Source: Xiphophorus maculatus
Lineage: Eukaryota > Chordata > Actinopteri > Cyprinodontiformes > Poeciliidae
Assembly (NCBI RefSeq): GCF_002775205.1
Contig: NC_036454.1
Coordinates: 15,892,882-15,956,881 of the forward strand
DNA length: 64,000 nucleotides
Direction of reading: 5' to 3'
Shown: in pieces, positions 29,601 to 39,140 of the stretch
How the letters are laid out: every line of letters begins with the position of its first letter
Numbering within the stretch: position 1 is the stretch's first letter
The notes under the pieces: generated by a model
What the model was told of the DNA's origin: nothing
The model's input: the letters and a program-made list of their open reading frames with translations, nothing else
The model's database searches: none
Made by a program: the position numbers and the translations under genes

Positions 29601-32600
29601 TAGTAATTCAAATCCAATTAATTTTTTTTATTATTTTTTTAAAATTCAAAATAAGTCCCAAGAAAGCACAGTTCATTTGAAAATACTGAAAAGTATTAGA
29701 AAGACATCTGACTAAACCTGCGAAGTTTGATGTCTTGTTATGTTTTTAACCTGTTTGTTCCCCAGTTGAAGCCATTCCCAGGTATCGGTGAGAACAACGG
29801 AAAGTCCCAACTCCGTTCACATCCTGGTCCTCCATCTGGACGAAATGTTGTTTACCACATGAACAGCAAAGTTCCTCCAAATGTCACCGATCAACCAGTT
29901 GATGTGACCCCCTCATCCATATTCTCAGACTTCACAGATCTGGTTTTTACAGTCCCTTCAGAGCGTAGCAGTACTACCGACACAACAGCTACTGCTCCAC
30001 CCACCACTACCAGGTAAATGGGTTCATATAAAGTGCATTACCTGAAGCCTGCATTTGAAACAACAGGGAAACATTTTTACAACTTAGGCTGCTACTGGAG
30101 AAATGCCCTAAAAATTGGAAATAAAGCTTTAGTACAGAGTAACCATGGTTTGTCTTCTTTCTCATTTTTGAATTGACATCAGCCCTCCTTTGGCCACCAC
30201 CACTTCCATCCGTACCATCTCGCCCTGGCAGGGTGAGATACCTCGCGTCTACGACATGACTTGTGGTGATACTGTGTGTCCGCCTGACAGTTTCTGCCTC
30301 ACTGATTACGAGAGCGGAGGTTCACGCTGCCACTGTAACCTGGGGCATGGAGGAGACTCTTGTTCTGAGGGTAAGAAACTGAAAGATGCAATACCTGCTT
30401 TGCTACATTTGTACTATTTATATGAGAAATAAATGTTTACTTAACTATTGGTTTAAGGGATATTGAACCCAGGCATTTATGTACACTGTAGCAAAAGACA
30501 TAACCTTTTATCTCACTATCGGACAACAAAAAGAACTCACCCTTTTCTGTTTTAAGTTAGTAGGAAGAACAAAATTATTTGGATTTCTTAACGGAGGTGG
30601 TGGCATCATGCGCAGGAGTCTTTTGCAGTAGAAGTGACTGGTGCACTTCAAAAAATAAATGACATCATGGAGAAAGAACACATAGAAATATTGAAGCAAC
30701 ATTTCAAGGCATAAGACAGAAATTTAAAGCATAAGAGGATCTTCCAAACCGGCAATGGACTTAATTATGTCATCAAATTGATTACAAAGTGGCTTAAAGA
30801 CAACAAAGTCAACTCACAGTGTGTTCAAATATCTAAGTTTAACTCTATATGTCTTCATTTTATACCTAAATATGTAAAATAAAATGTAAAAGTACCAGTA
30901 GTGAGCTCTTGCTATGATTATAATCAAAGGGAAAGATGGCATAGTCATTTTGAGTTGTTTTTCTTTCATCTTCCACCCATTTTTACAAATTTCCTCATCG
31001 TTCTTCTTCAGCTGTGACAGTGAACTTTCCCAGGTTCTATGGCTACTCTCACATGACCTTTGAACCCCTGAAAAATTCATACCAGACCTTTCAAATCGCA
31101 TTAGAGTTTAAGGTAAGACATTTGGCTTTTTCATAACTTTATTTTCTCTGAGTCAAGAAATGTGTTTGAAACATGTTATTTCTCTTCTACAGGCTGATTC
31201 TGAGGACGGCTTGTTGCTTTACTGTGGAGAGAATGAACATGGCCGTGGAGATTTTATGTCTTTAGCTTTGGTTCAAGGCAAACTTCACTACAGGTAAGGA
31301 GTCACACTTTACATCATTCTGATCTTTCTGATCACTCATGGGAGGAAGAATAAATAATGTGCATAATTTGTCTCTTCAGGTTCAACTGTGGCACCGGAGC
31401 TGCCCAGATAATCAGTGAGAGCCCTGTTGTTCTCGGCCAGTGGCACATCGTCACTATATTCAGAGATGGCATGAGCGGTTGGCTCCGTATGGACAATGAC
31501 AACCCCATATCTGGACGTTCACAGGTAACCAAAGCACTTAAATGTTACACATCAGAAACGATATTGCAGTATCTTGCGAAAGCATTCATACTGTTTGGCA
31601 ATTTTTCAAGTACAAATAACCTCAACATATATTATTGATATTTTATGTGATGGACCAACATAAATAATTGTGAAGTAGCGTTTACAGATTTTACAAAAAC
31701 ACATTTAAAATAAGATATGTATTTGTTTTCTCTCCACATTTTATCTCAAAACAGTTTTCTTTTATGGATGAAATCTTGGATCTTAATGACACAATCTATA
31801 TAAGTAAATGTAAAATAAATTACACCGGCCATGCATGCTTGGTCATTGGGTTCTGGTTTCTATTACCAGTCTATGACAGAGCAATAAAAAGACCCGGTGG
31901 ACAGATAACCATGCACTAACAAAACCCAGGGAAATATAGAGACAGTTTAACTTACCACTTGGGTCTTTGAATGTGAGAGGAACAGAGGAACATAGAGGAG
32001 AACCTGCAAACTCCTTGCAGAAAGGATTTGACGAGGACCTTCTTGATGCAGAGAAATAGTGCTAATGATGTTTCAGTTACATTTATGTCTGGACTTTGAC
32101 TGGGCCATTCTAACATGTAGATATGTTTGATCTCAATCATTCCATTTGAACTCTGGCCATATATGTTAGGTCTTTTTCCTGCTGAAAGCAAATTGTTGCA
32201 CACTCTTTTATTAATTAAATACGCATGCATGCCAGAGCTGTTAGATTTTAATTTGTAAATATTTAAAATCATGCCCTCCTTTCCATGCACTTGATAATTG
32301 CAAAACTTGGTGTTTGTTTTTCATCTAAAATACCAATATTTATCTGAATATACTTGGTCAGAAAAGGTTCAAAAGCTATAAATATTGTACTTTTGTGAGG
32401 TGATGTACATCAGAGTCTTACTGGCAGAAACACACCAATGAAGCATATTTTTGCCATCAAATGTAAAAGCAACATATTAGTCATTTATTGCTAGAAAAAT
32501 ATTAGATGATTTGCTTTCAAAATTAATGTGTCTTTACTGTTACAGAGGACAAGGCACACTTTGCTCTTTTCAATCTTGTTCCTTTAGGGTCAATACACTA

Positions 32601-35600
32601 AGATTACTTTTCGCTCGCCGCTGTATGTGGGTGGATCTCCTAGTGCTTACTGGCTGGTCAGGGCGACAGGCACAAATCGTGGCTTTGTGGGCTGCATTCA
32701 GAGCCTGACCATCAACAACAAGGCTACCGACATTAGGCCATGGCCACTGGGCAAAGCTCTCAGCGGAGCTGATATAGGTGAGGGATGGATGGCTTTCATG
32801 TGTTTTCTCTGTATGCTTCATATAAAACATGATTTATATACTTTTTTCCAGAAGCTGAGCAGAAATCTAATAATTAAACAGTGACTTCATATAGAAAAAT
32901 ACTAAAACAAAGGTTTTGTTTAAATATGAATGGCATCATCACTAAAAACCCTGTATTATATATTAACAAGGTTCCTTTGAGCAAAAAAAAGTTAATTTTT
33001 GCTTCAAGATGGGAACAAATATTGTTGTACAGCTCAAAGCTGAGAATAAAATTGTACACTGAAATACATAGATTTTATTACTTAGTTATGTTTTTTTTTT
33101 CAAGTTTTTATGTATGTAGTAGCCTCTATTAAAATGAAACGTAAAATATAACAATATACAGATCAGAAAATATAAGTTAAAAATGTATCCTTGTATTTTC
33201 AGTATCGAACACATTGAAATAGAATTTTTTTTTCCAAGTTAAATGTGCAGATGAACTTTTTGTCCTTATTTGCAAGGTGAGTGCAGCGACAGAGTGTGTG
33301 ACATGGTTAGCTGTGCCAACGGTGGAGTCTGCTTTGCAAACCGTGCTGACGACTACATTTGCCTCTGTCCTCTCGGCTTCAAGGGAGCTTTTTGTGAAGA
33401 GAGTGAGTTAACAACATTGCCTTTTCCATAAAGAATATGCAGGTTTTATTTACGCTGATAACTTTTAACCACTTTTATTTTTGTGGTGATTACTCTACAT
33501 TTTAGAGGCAATTGAAGAGAATTGCCTCTCTTCAATTCGCTAGAAGATTATTACTTCTAGCGTGATTGTAAAGCGATTGATTGCATGTTAGAGGAGCTTT
33601 GCCACAACTCAATTTTTCACATTTTTGCTTTTCTCACCTAAATTCTTCCTGCCATTCACTTTTCACATATGCTAATGCTTACTTATGTTTATCGCTAATC
33701 TTCTTCTTTTCTCAAGTTCTTTGTTCAATCCTTCAGGTTTCTCTCTGTCCTCTCCCCTCTTCAATGAAACTGTGTTTTCGTACGCTGTCATCTGGTGGCC
33801 TCAGTCCTCCCAGAGTTACCTCTCTTTCATGGAGTTTGAGGTGACATTCTGGCCATCAGTGCCCAGCGGGGTGCTGCTGTACAGTGATGATGCAGGCAGC
33901 AGAGACTTCCTTGCTATAAACTTGGTGGACAGATACTTAGAGTTCAGATTTGACTGTGGCTCTGGAGAAGCTGTTATAAGGTAACACACTGATCACCTCC
34001 TCTGTCACCTGCTGCTACTGATTTCTGACTAAGTGTGTGATTTGTGGTGCAGGAGTGAAGAGCAGATCAATCTGGACTCCTGGCATGAGTTGAGAGTATC
34101 TCGAACTGCTAAAAGTGGGATCCTGCAAGTGGACAACCAAAAACCGATGGAGGGAATTGCTGAGGTATTTCTCAAACTCATCGTGGAAGTTTCAAACCTA
34201 GCTTTACTAACTTAAATGCGTAAGAGAATCAAAACAGCATGATTTTAAATGCATGACTCTTATTGACACTTTTACTCGTTATTGACAGTCATAGTTAGTT
34301 TCCAGGTTGAACTAAAGTAAAAAGAAAAAAATATTTTCAATTCCATGTTTGTTTAATTTAATTTATATAATTTCAAGCTAAATTTAACTGCACAATTTAC
34401 ATGTTTCACAAAACTAGAGATTTTTAGAGTTCTTTTGAAAAACATGCAAGTTATAATGTTCCTTTTTATTATCTAATTTTCTGATTGTTCACCATCCATC
34501 CATCCATCCATCCATCCATCCATCCATCCAGCTTAATCCCAAAAATAATCTCATATCTCTTATATTTCCTTTTCAGGGAGCTTTCACTCAGATCAACTGC
34601 AGTTCGCCTCTCTATCTCGGTGGGGTGCCAGACTATGAAAAAACCAAGAGGACAGCAGGTGTAATGAAGCCCTTTACTGGGATCATTCAGAAGGTGAGTC
34701 TGACTACGTAAAAGGCTGAACTTGCGGCAACAAAATCCAACAAGTGTGTATAGATGTGTTTTTAAGAGTAATATATGAGAGAGGAGGAATCTATAACAAC
34801 AGATAGGATCCAAACTGTTAAGGCGCCTGTGAGACCATCTGGTACATAACATCAGGGTAGAAGATACAGACAGGTAGGGTGGACATTTGTTTACATAACA
34901 AACATCTAAATATGAAGAAGAAACTATAAATACATAGTAAACCACAAGATAAAAAATAAGAATATGGGATTATAACTAATGTGTGAAAGAAACTGTGCAG
35001 TAAAGTTAGACTATGTATGTTTTATAAAGCATGAGATGACTGAATTGAATAACAAATAATAAAGGAATCAGTGATTGCATCTGTTTTACATTTTTGGAAT
35101 AGTTACTGTTAGAAGCCTGGGTGTACAGTCGAAGGTTCAGTTCCTAGTTTCAACTGTACAACATAATTACATCTGTGATGTTTCTGGTCTCTGCAAAAAA
35201 ATGGTTTAATTTTCACATGTTCTAAAACTTTCATTTTCTTAAAATCTTGTGCATATTTTATTTTTTTCTCCATTTACTGTTTTTTTTCTTCTTACTTTCC
35301 CAGCTGATTCTCAATGACCGCACCATGCCAATCACAGCTGGCTTTGCTGGCGGTGTAAATATTGCAAACTCAGCACATCCATGTGTGGAAAATCCTTGTG
35401 CCAATGGAGGGACCTGCAGGCCAAAGTGGGATGACTATGAGTGTGACTGCCCTCTAGGGTATGATGGAAGGCACTGCCAGAAAGGTCAGAAGGAGGAAAG
35501 AAAAATGTATAATCCATGAACGAGCTGCTTCCTTTCCACTGTGGTTGCTTGGATGTTTTTAGTCCATAAACAGTCATGAATAGTTAAAAGCCGGCGAGAT

Positions 35601-37711
35601 GAGGCACACAGTTTCTCAAACAACATCCGCTCTTCTGGAAAGTTAACAGGAGAGGAAGTTTATAGTTGTTTAAGTTGTGATAAAAACATCAGACTTTAAA
35701 TATTAATCACATTACTGAAAGAAATTACATTCTCAAGTTGCTAAATATTAAATGTAATGCACAAAATAAAGCAAAAAGCAGAAAAGGTCAGTATTCAAAT
35801 TCACAAAGAGGACTACAATACTTTATGAGGTAAAGTTTTTATCTTTTTCTTATCTGCAAGATTAATGATATTTAGACTTAGAAGTAATTAGACAAAAATA
35901 TTGGAAACTAATTTTCTTAAATGTGTCTGTGCCTTCTTTGTTTTTAATGCTTTCATTGAACAGAGTGTGGGAATTACTGTTTGAACAGTAAGTCATTTTC
36001 TGCTAATTCAAAAAGCACACAGTGTATTACTACATTTTTAATATATAGACATTTGCTCCCTTTAATAAATCCCATTGTAGACAGATCAGTATTTTCTCAA
36101 CTAGTTTAGCTTGTTGCACGCAGATACTGCCACCTGGTGTTCATATGCAATTATTACATTCCCCTCTCTACGCAGCTGTGACTGAAGCCATAGAAATACC
36201 GCAGTTTATAGGCAGAAGCTATCTGACCTATGACAACAGAGATATCCTGAAAAGGTTGGTATTAATATAAATTTAAACACCTGTTTAAAAAGTATTACGT
36301 ATTTGAGGCGTGCTATGGTGGCGTAGGGGATAGCACGACCCACGTTTAGAGGCCTTGTGTCCTCGTCGCGGGTTCGATACCCGGACCAGGCGACATTTGC
36401 CGCATGTCCTTTCCCGTCAGCCTATTTTCATATAAGGGACACTAGAGCCCACAAAAGACCCACAGGAGGGGAGAAAAGAAAGTACTACATCTTCTCAGTT
36501 TTATTTTCTTATTTCAGGGTGTCTGGGTCCAGGACAAACCTTTTCATGCATTTTAAGAGCACAGCCAAGGATGGTTTATTACTCTGGCGAGGAGACAGTC
36601 CAATGAGACCCAACAGTGACTTTATCTCCATGGGGCTTCAAGACGGGGCTCTGATTTTCAGGTAATCCTATACCTGAGAAACAATTATATGTGTTTTGTT
36701 TATATGGTAGAATCCTTATTTACAGTGGGATTAGATTAAACACTTGGAATTTATTTACTAATTAAGATACATCTGAAGTTAGAACTGGCTGCACAACTAT
36801 TAAGGAAGGGGTATCAAAGTTAAAAAGGCTGAAAAACAATTTTTTAAATCAATGTGTCATGTTCCTTGTAATTCACAATTATGCACTTTTGCTGGTCTAT
36901 TGTACTGAAATGTCCACTGAAATAAGTTGTCTGTAAATTAGCCAAATGTGGAGAAATTTAGGATGTATCTTGTGAAAGGCAGATTTCATCAGAAGAGAAA
37001 AGTTTGATCCCTATCAAACAGAAATGATAGGAAGCAAAACTGATAACAATTTGTTATCTTAAAAGTGTCTTAAAACTTAAAACTGTCTTAAAAGTGTCAA
37101 GGAGAGTGATCTTTGAAAATGACCTATGAACACATGTCAGAATAAGTTGTTCAGCTATTAAATCACTACACATTTCTGTTGTAGTTATAACTTGGGCAGT
37201 GGTATGGCTAACATTGCTGTCAACGGGACATTTAGTGATGGAAAGTGGCACAGAGTCAAGGCTGTCAGGTAAGCTCTAAGAGAAACTGATTGCAGCTGCT
37301 TTTCACAAAGATGGAAGCTTTGCTTGAATCTAAGTTTGTCTCTCTTTCAGGGATGGCCAATCAGGGAAGCTGACGGTCGATGATTACGGAGCAAAGACAG
37401 GCAGGTCACCTGGCAAGATGAGACAACTCAATATAAATGGACCCTTGTATGTTGGTAGGTGGTTTATGTTCTGTCAGCATCACTACGTTTTTGATTCCTG
37501 TATTTTTCATAGCTTCCCTGTCTTTTGTTTGCTTTATCTTGTTATTTTTTTCACCATAGGTGGCATGAAAGAGATCGCCCTTCACACAAACAGACAATAC
37601 CTGGGAGGACTGGTGGGCTGCGTGTCCCATTTTACGCTTTCCACTGACTATCACTTAGCTTTGGTGGAGGACGCAGCTGATGGCAAGAACATTAACACCT
37701 GCTCCAACTAG
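14693..37711 (+). CDS. egflam: Pikachurin (EGF-like, fibronectin type III and laminin G domains), 25 exons
   Basis: Extracellular matrix protein that binds dystroglycan and aligns photoreceptor ribbon synapses with bipolar dendrites. Exons: 14693-14798, 20619-20728, 21674-21760, 22987-23013, 23134-23251, 23352-23487, 27296-27462, 29473-29585, 29766-30013, 30183-30370, 31012-31112, 31193-31293, 31380-31524, 32588-32777, 33277-33402, 33737-33980, 34053-34164, 34577-34693, 35304-35484, 35964-35987, 36176-36254, 36518-36661, 37185-37268, 37351-37454, 37560-37711. The sum is 3204 nt, 1067 residues plus stop (human about 1010). All introns are GT-AG and phases match throughout. Signal peptide about 1-26; FN3 about 37-150 and 152-250; acidic and Thr/Pro linker 251-397; EGF 398-432; LamG 434-612; EGF 613-654; LamG 655-820; EGF about 829-872; LamG 881-1067. 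The start has A at -3 and G at +4. ECGNYCLN and the last LamG are nearly identical to mammalian pikachurin as I remember it. The next gene to the left is gdnf, as in human 5p13. Confidence 0.97.
17405..17498. repeat. (CCGT)n-(CCAT)n compound microsatellite
   Basis: About 15 CCGT units followed by about 8 CCAT units. The block change within one array suggests a C/T point mutation that then spread by slippage. Confidence 0.97.
18480..18720 (+). pseudogene. LINE reverse-transcriptase C-terminal relic
   Basis: An open stretch reads [34 protein letters not shown] and [13 protein letters not shown]. This matches the C-terminal pattern of fish L2/Rex-type LINE polyproteins (VLASLHWLPV, FKILLLTYKALNGLAPSYLS). 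It has no catalytic domain and is truncated on both sides. Family named from memory; the subfamily is not resolved. Confidence 0.8.
19246..19415 (+). mobile_element. tRNA-derived SINE, second copy
   Basis: A-box-like ATGGTGTAGGGGTAGAG, B-box-like GGTTTGATTCC (19306-19316), then TTTGCTACATGTCTTCC and the tail AAAGGCCACTAGTGCC, the tail shared with the copies at 12339 and 36301. The head differs from the other two. No clear target duplication was found. Confidence 0.75.
19965..20002. repeat. Perfect 16-bp hairpin
   Basis: CTTTGATTCTTGCAAA (19965-19980), a 6-base loop, then the exact reverse complement (19987-20002). Too short and unsupported to be called a microRNA precursor. Confidence 0.93.
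20619..23251 (+). other. egflam: egflam exons 2-5: first fibronectin type III domain
   Basis: Exons 2, 3, 4 and 5 encode residues 36 to about 149. The core Trp lies in FSVRWKMP, and the F/G-strand pattern [17 protein letters not shown] is typical of FN3. Exon 4 (22987-23013) is a 27-nt microexon encoding GQFDGQASF, with TAACAG acceptor and GTAAGT donor; it is symmetrical, so skipping would keep the frame. Confidence 0.9.
21815..22149 (+). repeat. Dispersed repeat, plus-strand copy
   Basis: Located in egflam intron 3. It begins TGTCATGTTCCGTG and ends GTTCCTGACA, so 5-bp ends TGTCA/TGACA are inverted. A strongly similar copy lies in the opposite orientation at about 42216-42590. Shared blocks include CTCCCCTCGATTACTCCCAG, GTTGCTACCGGCGTTGAGCC and TGCCTCACCACCT. 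A solo LTR or a non-autonomous element is possible; I cannot classify it. Confidence 0.8.
24950..25910 (+). mobile_element. Decayed Tc1/mariner-like transposon
   Basis: The left end contains CCTCAAAATTCTACACACAA and ATTTATTAAAAATAG, followed by GTTTCTACAGCTTTAACTTA and GATTTGGAAAGGCACGCACC, all hallmarks of common teleost Tc1-like elements. The right end ends in ACTTTCTGGATG. About 960 bp against roughly 1.5-1.6 kb for an intact copy, so the middle is deleted. Confidence 0.85.
25280..25475 (+). pseudogene. Tc1-like transposase N-terminal fragment
   Basis: Encodes [20 protein letters not shown], then [13 protein letters not shown] and [11 protein letters not shown]. These correspond to the paired-like helix-turn-helix DNA-binding region of Tc1 transposases. 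The DDE catalytic region is missing and the frame runs into unrelated sequence, so it is inactive. Confidence 0.88.
26995..27019 (+). repeat. Exact 25-bp intronic copy of an egflam exon 7 segment
   Basis: Identical to 27392-27416, the coding segment for VVRAVNIH with its flanking bases, 397 bp upstream in intron 6. Core GTAAGAGCCGTCAACATACA. It lies about 15 bp before a LINE tail fragment. Confidence 0.95.
27034..27175. repeat. LINE 3'-tail-like fragment
   Basis: AATAGAATAGAAAACAATTT followed by TATTGTCCCAAACTGGGCAA resembles the 3' ends of Rex-type fish LINEs with AATAG-rich tails. No coding part is present. Confidence 0.5.
27463..29472 (+). other. egflam intron 7
   Basis: A 2-kb intron carrying the foldback element at 27573-27943. 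The stretch at about 28270-28500 (CAATTAAAATCACACGTGGA, then CATCCTCCTGTCACTTCCTG) has the look of another old DNA-transposon relic, but I could not find its ends. Confidence 0.75.
27573..27943. mobile_element. Foldback/MITE element with inverted arms of about 80 bp
   Basis: Begins GTAACACTTTATTTGACGGG and ends with its exact complement. Arms 27573-27651 and 27864-27943 are nearly identical in inverted orientation. The central 210 bp are unrelated to the arms and non-coding. The superfamily was not decided; no clear target duplication was seen. Confidence 0.9.
29473..30370 (+). other. egflam: egflam exons 8-10: acidic linker, Thr/Pro-rich stretch and first EGF domain
   Basis: Exon 8 encodes an acidic segment ([15 protein letters not shown]). 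Exons 9 and 10 encode a low-complexity, Ser/Thr/Pro-rich spacer likely to carry O-glycans. Exon 10 continues into the first EGF domain (residues about 398-432) with six Cys in the order C-x4-C-x5-C-x10-C-x-C-x8-C. The spacer is the least conserved part of pikachurins. Confidence 0.88.
30540..30815 (+). pseudogene. Tc1-like transposase 3' fragment
   Basis: In egflam intron 10. GGAGGTGGTGGCATCATG, GACTGGTGCACTTCAAAAAA, ATATTGAAGCAACATTTCAA and GTGGCTTAAAGACAACAAAG follow the order of the DDE-region coding sequence in fish Tc1-like transposases, with frameshifts and stops. It is a different part of the element from the one at 25280. Confidence 0.82.
31012..32777 (+). other. egflam: egflam exons 11-14: first laminin G domain
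   Basis: Residues about 434-612. Landmarks are [39 protein letters not shown] and the closing GFVGCIQSL. Intron 13 (31525-32587) carries an old DNA-transposon fragment. Confidence 0.92.
31570..32290. mobile_element. Decayed DNA-transposon relic in egflam intron 13
   Basis: CTTGCGAAAGCATTCATACT and TATTTTATGTGATGGACCAA at the left, then GTCTGGACTTTGACTGGGCC, ATTCTAACATGTAGATATG and CATTCCATTTGAACTCTGGC, are blocks of a very abundant teleost Tc1-like repeat recognised from memory. Internally rearranged, with a fragment (about 32000-32030, AGAACCTGCAAACTCC) of a second repeat family. No intact frame. Confidence 0.75.
33504..33562. repeat. Three overlapping or adjacent perfect hairpins
   Basis: In egflam intron 15. 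AGAGGCAATT (33504-33513) pairs with 33520-33529; AATTGAAGAG (33510-33519) pairs with 33528-33537; CGCTAGAAG (33538-33546) pairs with 33554-33562. The first two are mutually exclusive. Confidence 0.92.
34493..34530. repeat. (CATC)n microsatellite
   Basis: About nine CATC units in egflam intron 17, ending 46 bp before the exon 18 start. Confidence 0.97.
35304..35987 (+). other. egflam: egflam exons 19-20: third EGF domain and 24-nt microexon
   Basis: Exon 19 finishes LamG2 and encodes the third EGF ([20 protein letters not shown] ... [10 protein letters not shown]). Exon 20 (35964-35987) is only 24 nt, encodes ECGNYCLN, and has GAACAG acceptor and GTAAGT donor. It is flanked by phase-1 introns on both sides, so it can be skipped without a frameshift. 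Confidence 0.9.
36176..37711 (+). other. egflam: egflam exons 21-25: third laminin G domain and stop
   Basis: Residues about 881-1067. [66 protein letters not shown] and GLVGC mark the domain. The protein ends [10 protein letters not shown]. Exon 21 uses a weak GTTGGT donor. This is the best conserved part of the gene. Confidence 0.95.
36301..36478 (+). mobile_element. tRNA-derived SINE, third copy, in egflam intron 21
   Basis: A-box-like GTGGCGTAGGGG (36319-36330) and B box GGTTCGATACC (36371-36381), then ACATTTGCCGCATGTCC and the tail GGGACACTAGAGCCCACAAA. Imperfect 12-bp flanking duplication AAAGTATTACGT (36289-36300) versus AAAGTACTACAT (36479-36490). It ends about 40 bp before the exon 22 start, so it supplies DNA close to the branch-point region. 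Confidence 0.88.
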
Positions 37712-39008
37712 AGGATTTTTTTCACATAAGGGGAGAGTTTCAACAAATTTTTCAGCCTGATTTGTCACCGTGAATTTCACTTGTCAGAACCACAGCAGTA
37801 AAAACTAAAGTGTTTTTTTATTGTTAATATTTTTAAATGCATCATAGGGTATGTACTGAAGTCATTCTGGCAAGAAGTGTTGTCACATGAATGTTTTTAT
37901 GATCTCTCTAACTTGCAGAGTAAAAATGTTTGCTGTAATTTTTTAAAAAATATTTTGGTTTTAACAAGCTTTGATCCGAGGTTGCAGGAAGAACTGACTG
38001 CAGAGGCACAAGTGCTCTATCTGAATCCACATCACAATCATGGATTATGTTCTTTGCAAAAACTAAAGTAAATAGAGGACAAAAAAACTGTTTTTATGGG
38101 ACAATTCCAACCATATCTGTACTCTTTTTCTTTTTACTGTAATCCCGTCTTTGATTGCTGAAAGCACCAAAGGAACTTCATTCACCATGAACTTGAGCAG
38201 CCAGCGGAGATAACCTTCGTTCCAGATAATCTTGGTTTTGGCTCTTCAGGATATTTGTGTCTTTCGTGTGATATTTGTTTTTTTGCTTGACATGTTTTGT
38301 CATTAGTTGGACACATTTTGAAAAGTATTTTGTGATATTAGTATACTCTAACTGTTTAGTTTTTACACTAAAGGGTTCATTTGCCTGTAGCAGTTTTATG
38401 TCCTTGTCCAACTTACTTATCATTCAGTTTTATCTTTTAGTTTCGGTCACATGACATCCTGATCTTGACACGGGATGAATTTTGGTTAAAAGAGAGACAG
38501 GATTGCTGTCATCTGACACAAACCCCATTAAATGCCAGCATTTACATTCCTTTCATGTCTATCACATGTTCACCAGTAAACAAATATGTTTTCTTCTTGT
38601 CATCTGTACAGGTTCTGAATATTTTTTTACCCTGTAAAATAACATTAAGTTTTAAAAATATGTCTTAAGTCTCTTTTTACTCTAGATTAAAATCACATTA
38701 AGACATTATTCAGAACAAAGATGCTTGTGCAGGCTCAGGAGTGCATCAATGTGTATGGACTATTTTTAGCATGCCCCAAACTTTGTGTTGGTATTAAAGT
38801 GGCAGCATAGATCCTGAGCACTGAATGGAGCAGCCATATATGAGCATGGTAAGCTCACCCATTACATGGCAGATAATCTGTACCTGCTTAGTTTTCTTTA
38901 AAATCAGACATTTTAAAGAAATGGAAATGTTGGCTATATGCCAAGATCAAAACCTAATCACCAAGTAAAATTGCAAGCAACTGGTGGCATGGTGGCTTTG
39001 CATGTTGG

Positions 39009-39140
39009 ATTTGGCTGCAAACATGTAGCCAAATGCAATATGGTATTTGGCTGCAAAATGCAACATGGCATTTGGCTGCAAAATGCAATATGGCATTTGG
39101 CTGGGGAAATCCTTGGATTCCCCCAGCCAAATGCCATACT
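39009..39140. repeat. Short tandem array with an inverted terminal unit
   Basis: ATTTGGCTG recurs at 39009, 39045, 39070 and 39096, spaced 25-26 bp in the last three, with unit core TGCAAAATGCAATATGGC. An inverted unit (CAGCCAAAT, 39124-39132) follows. This explains overlapping open frames on both strands. Confidence 0.88.

Larger units (their letters stand above)
33277..34693 (+). other. egflam: egflam exons 15-18: second EGF and second laminin G domain
   Basis: Exon 15 encodes a six-Cys EGF ([20 protein letters not shown] ... [12 protein letters not shown]). Exons 16-18 encode LamG residues about 660-820 with [29 protein letters not shown] and LYLGGVPD. In mammals the pikachurin LamG domains carry dystroglycan binding. 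Confidence 0.92.
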
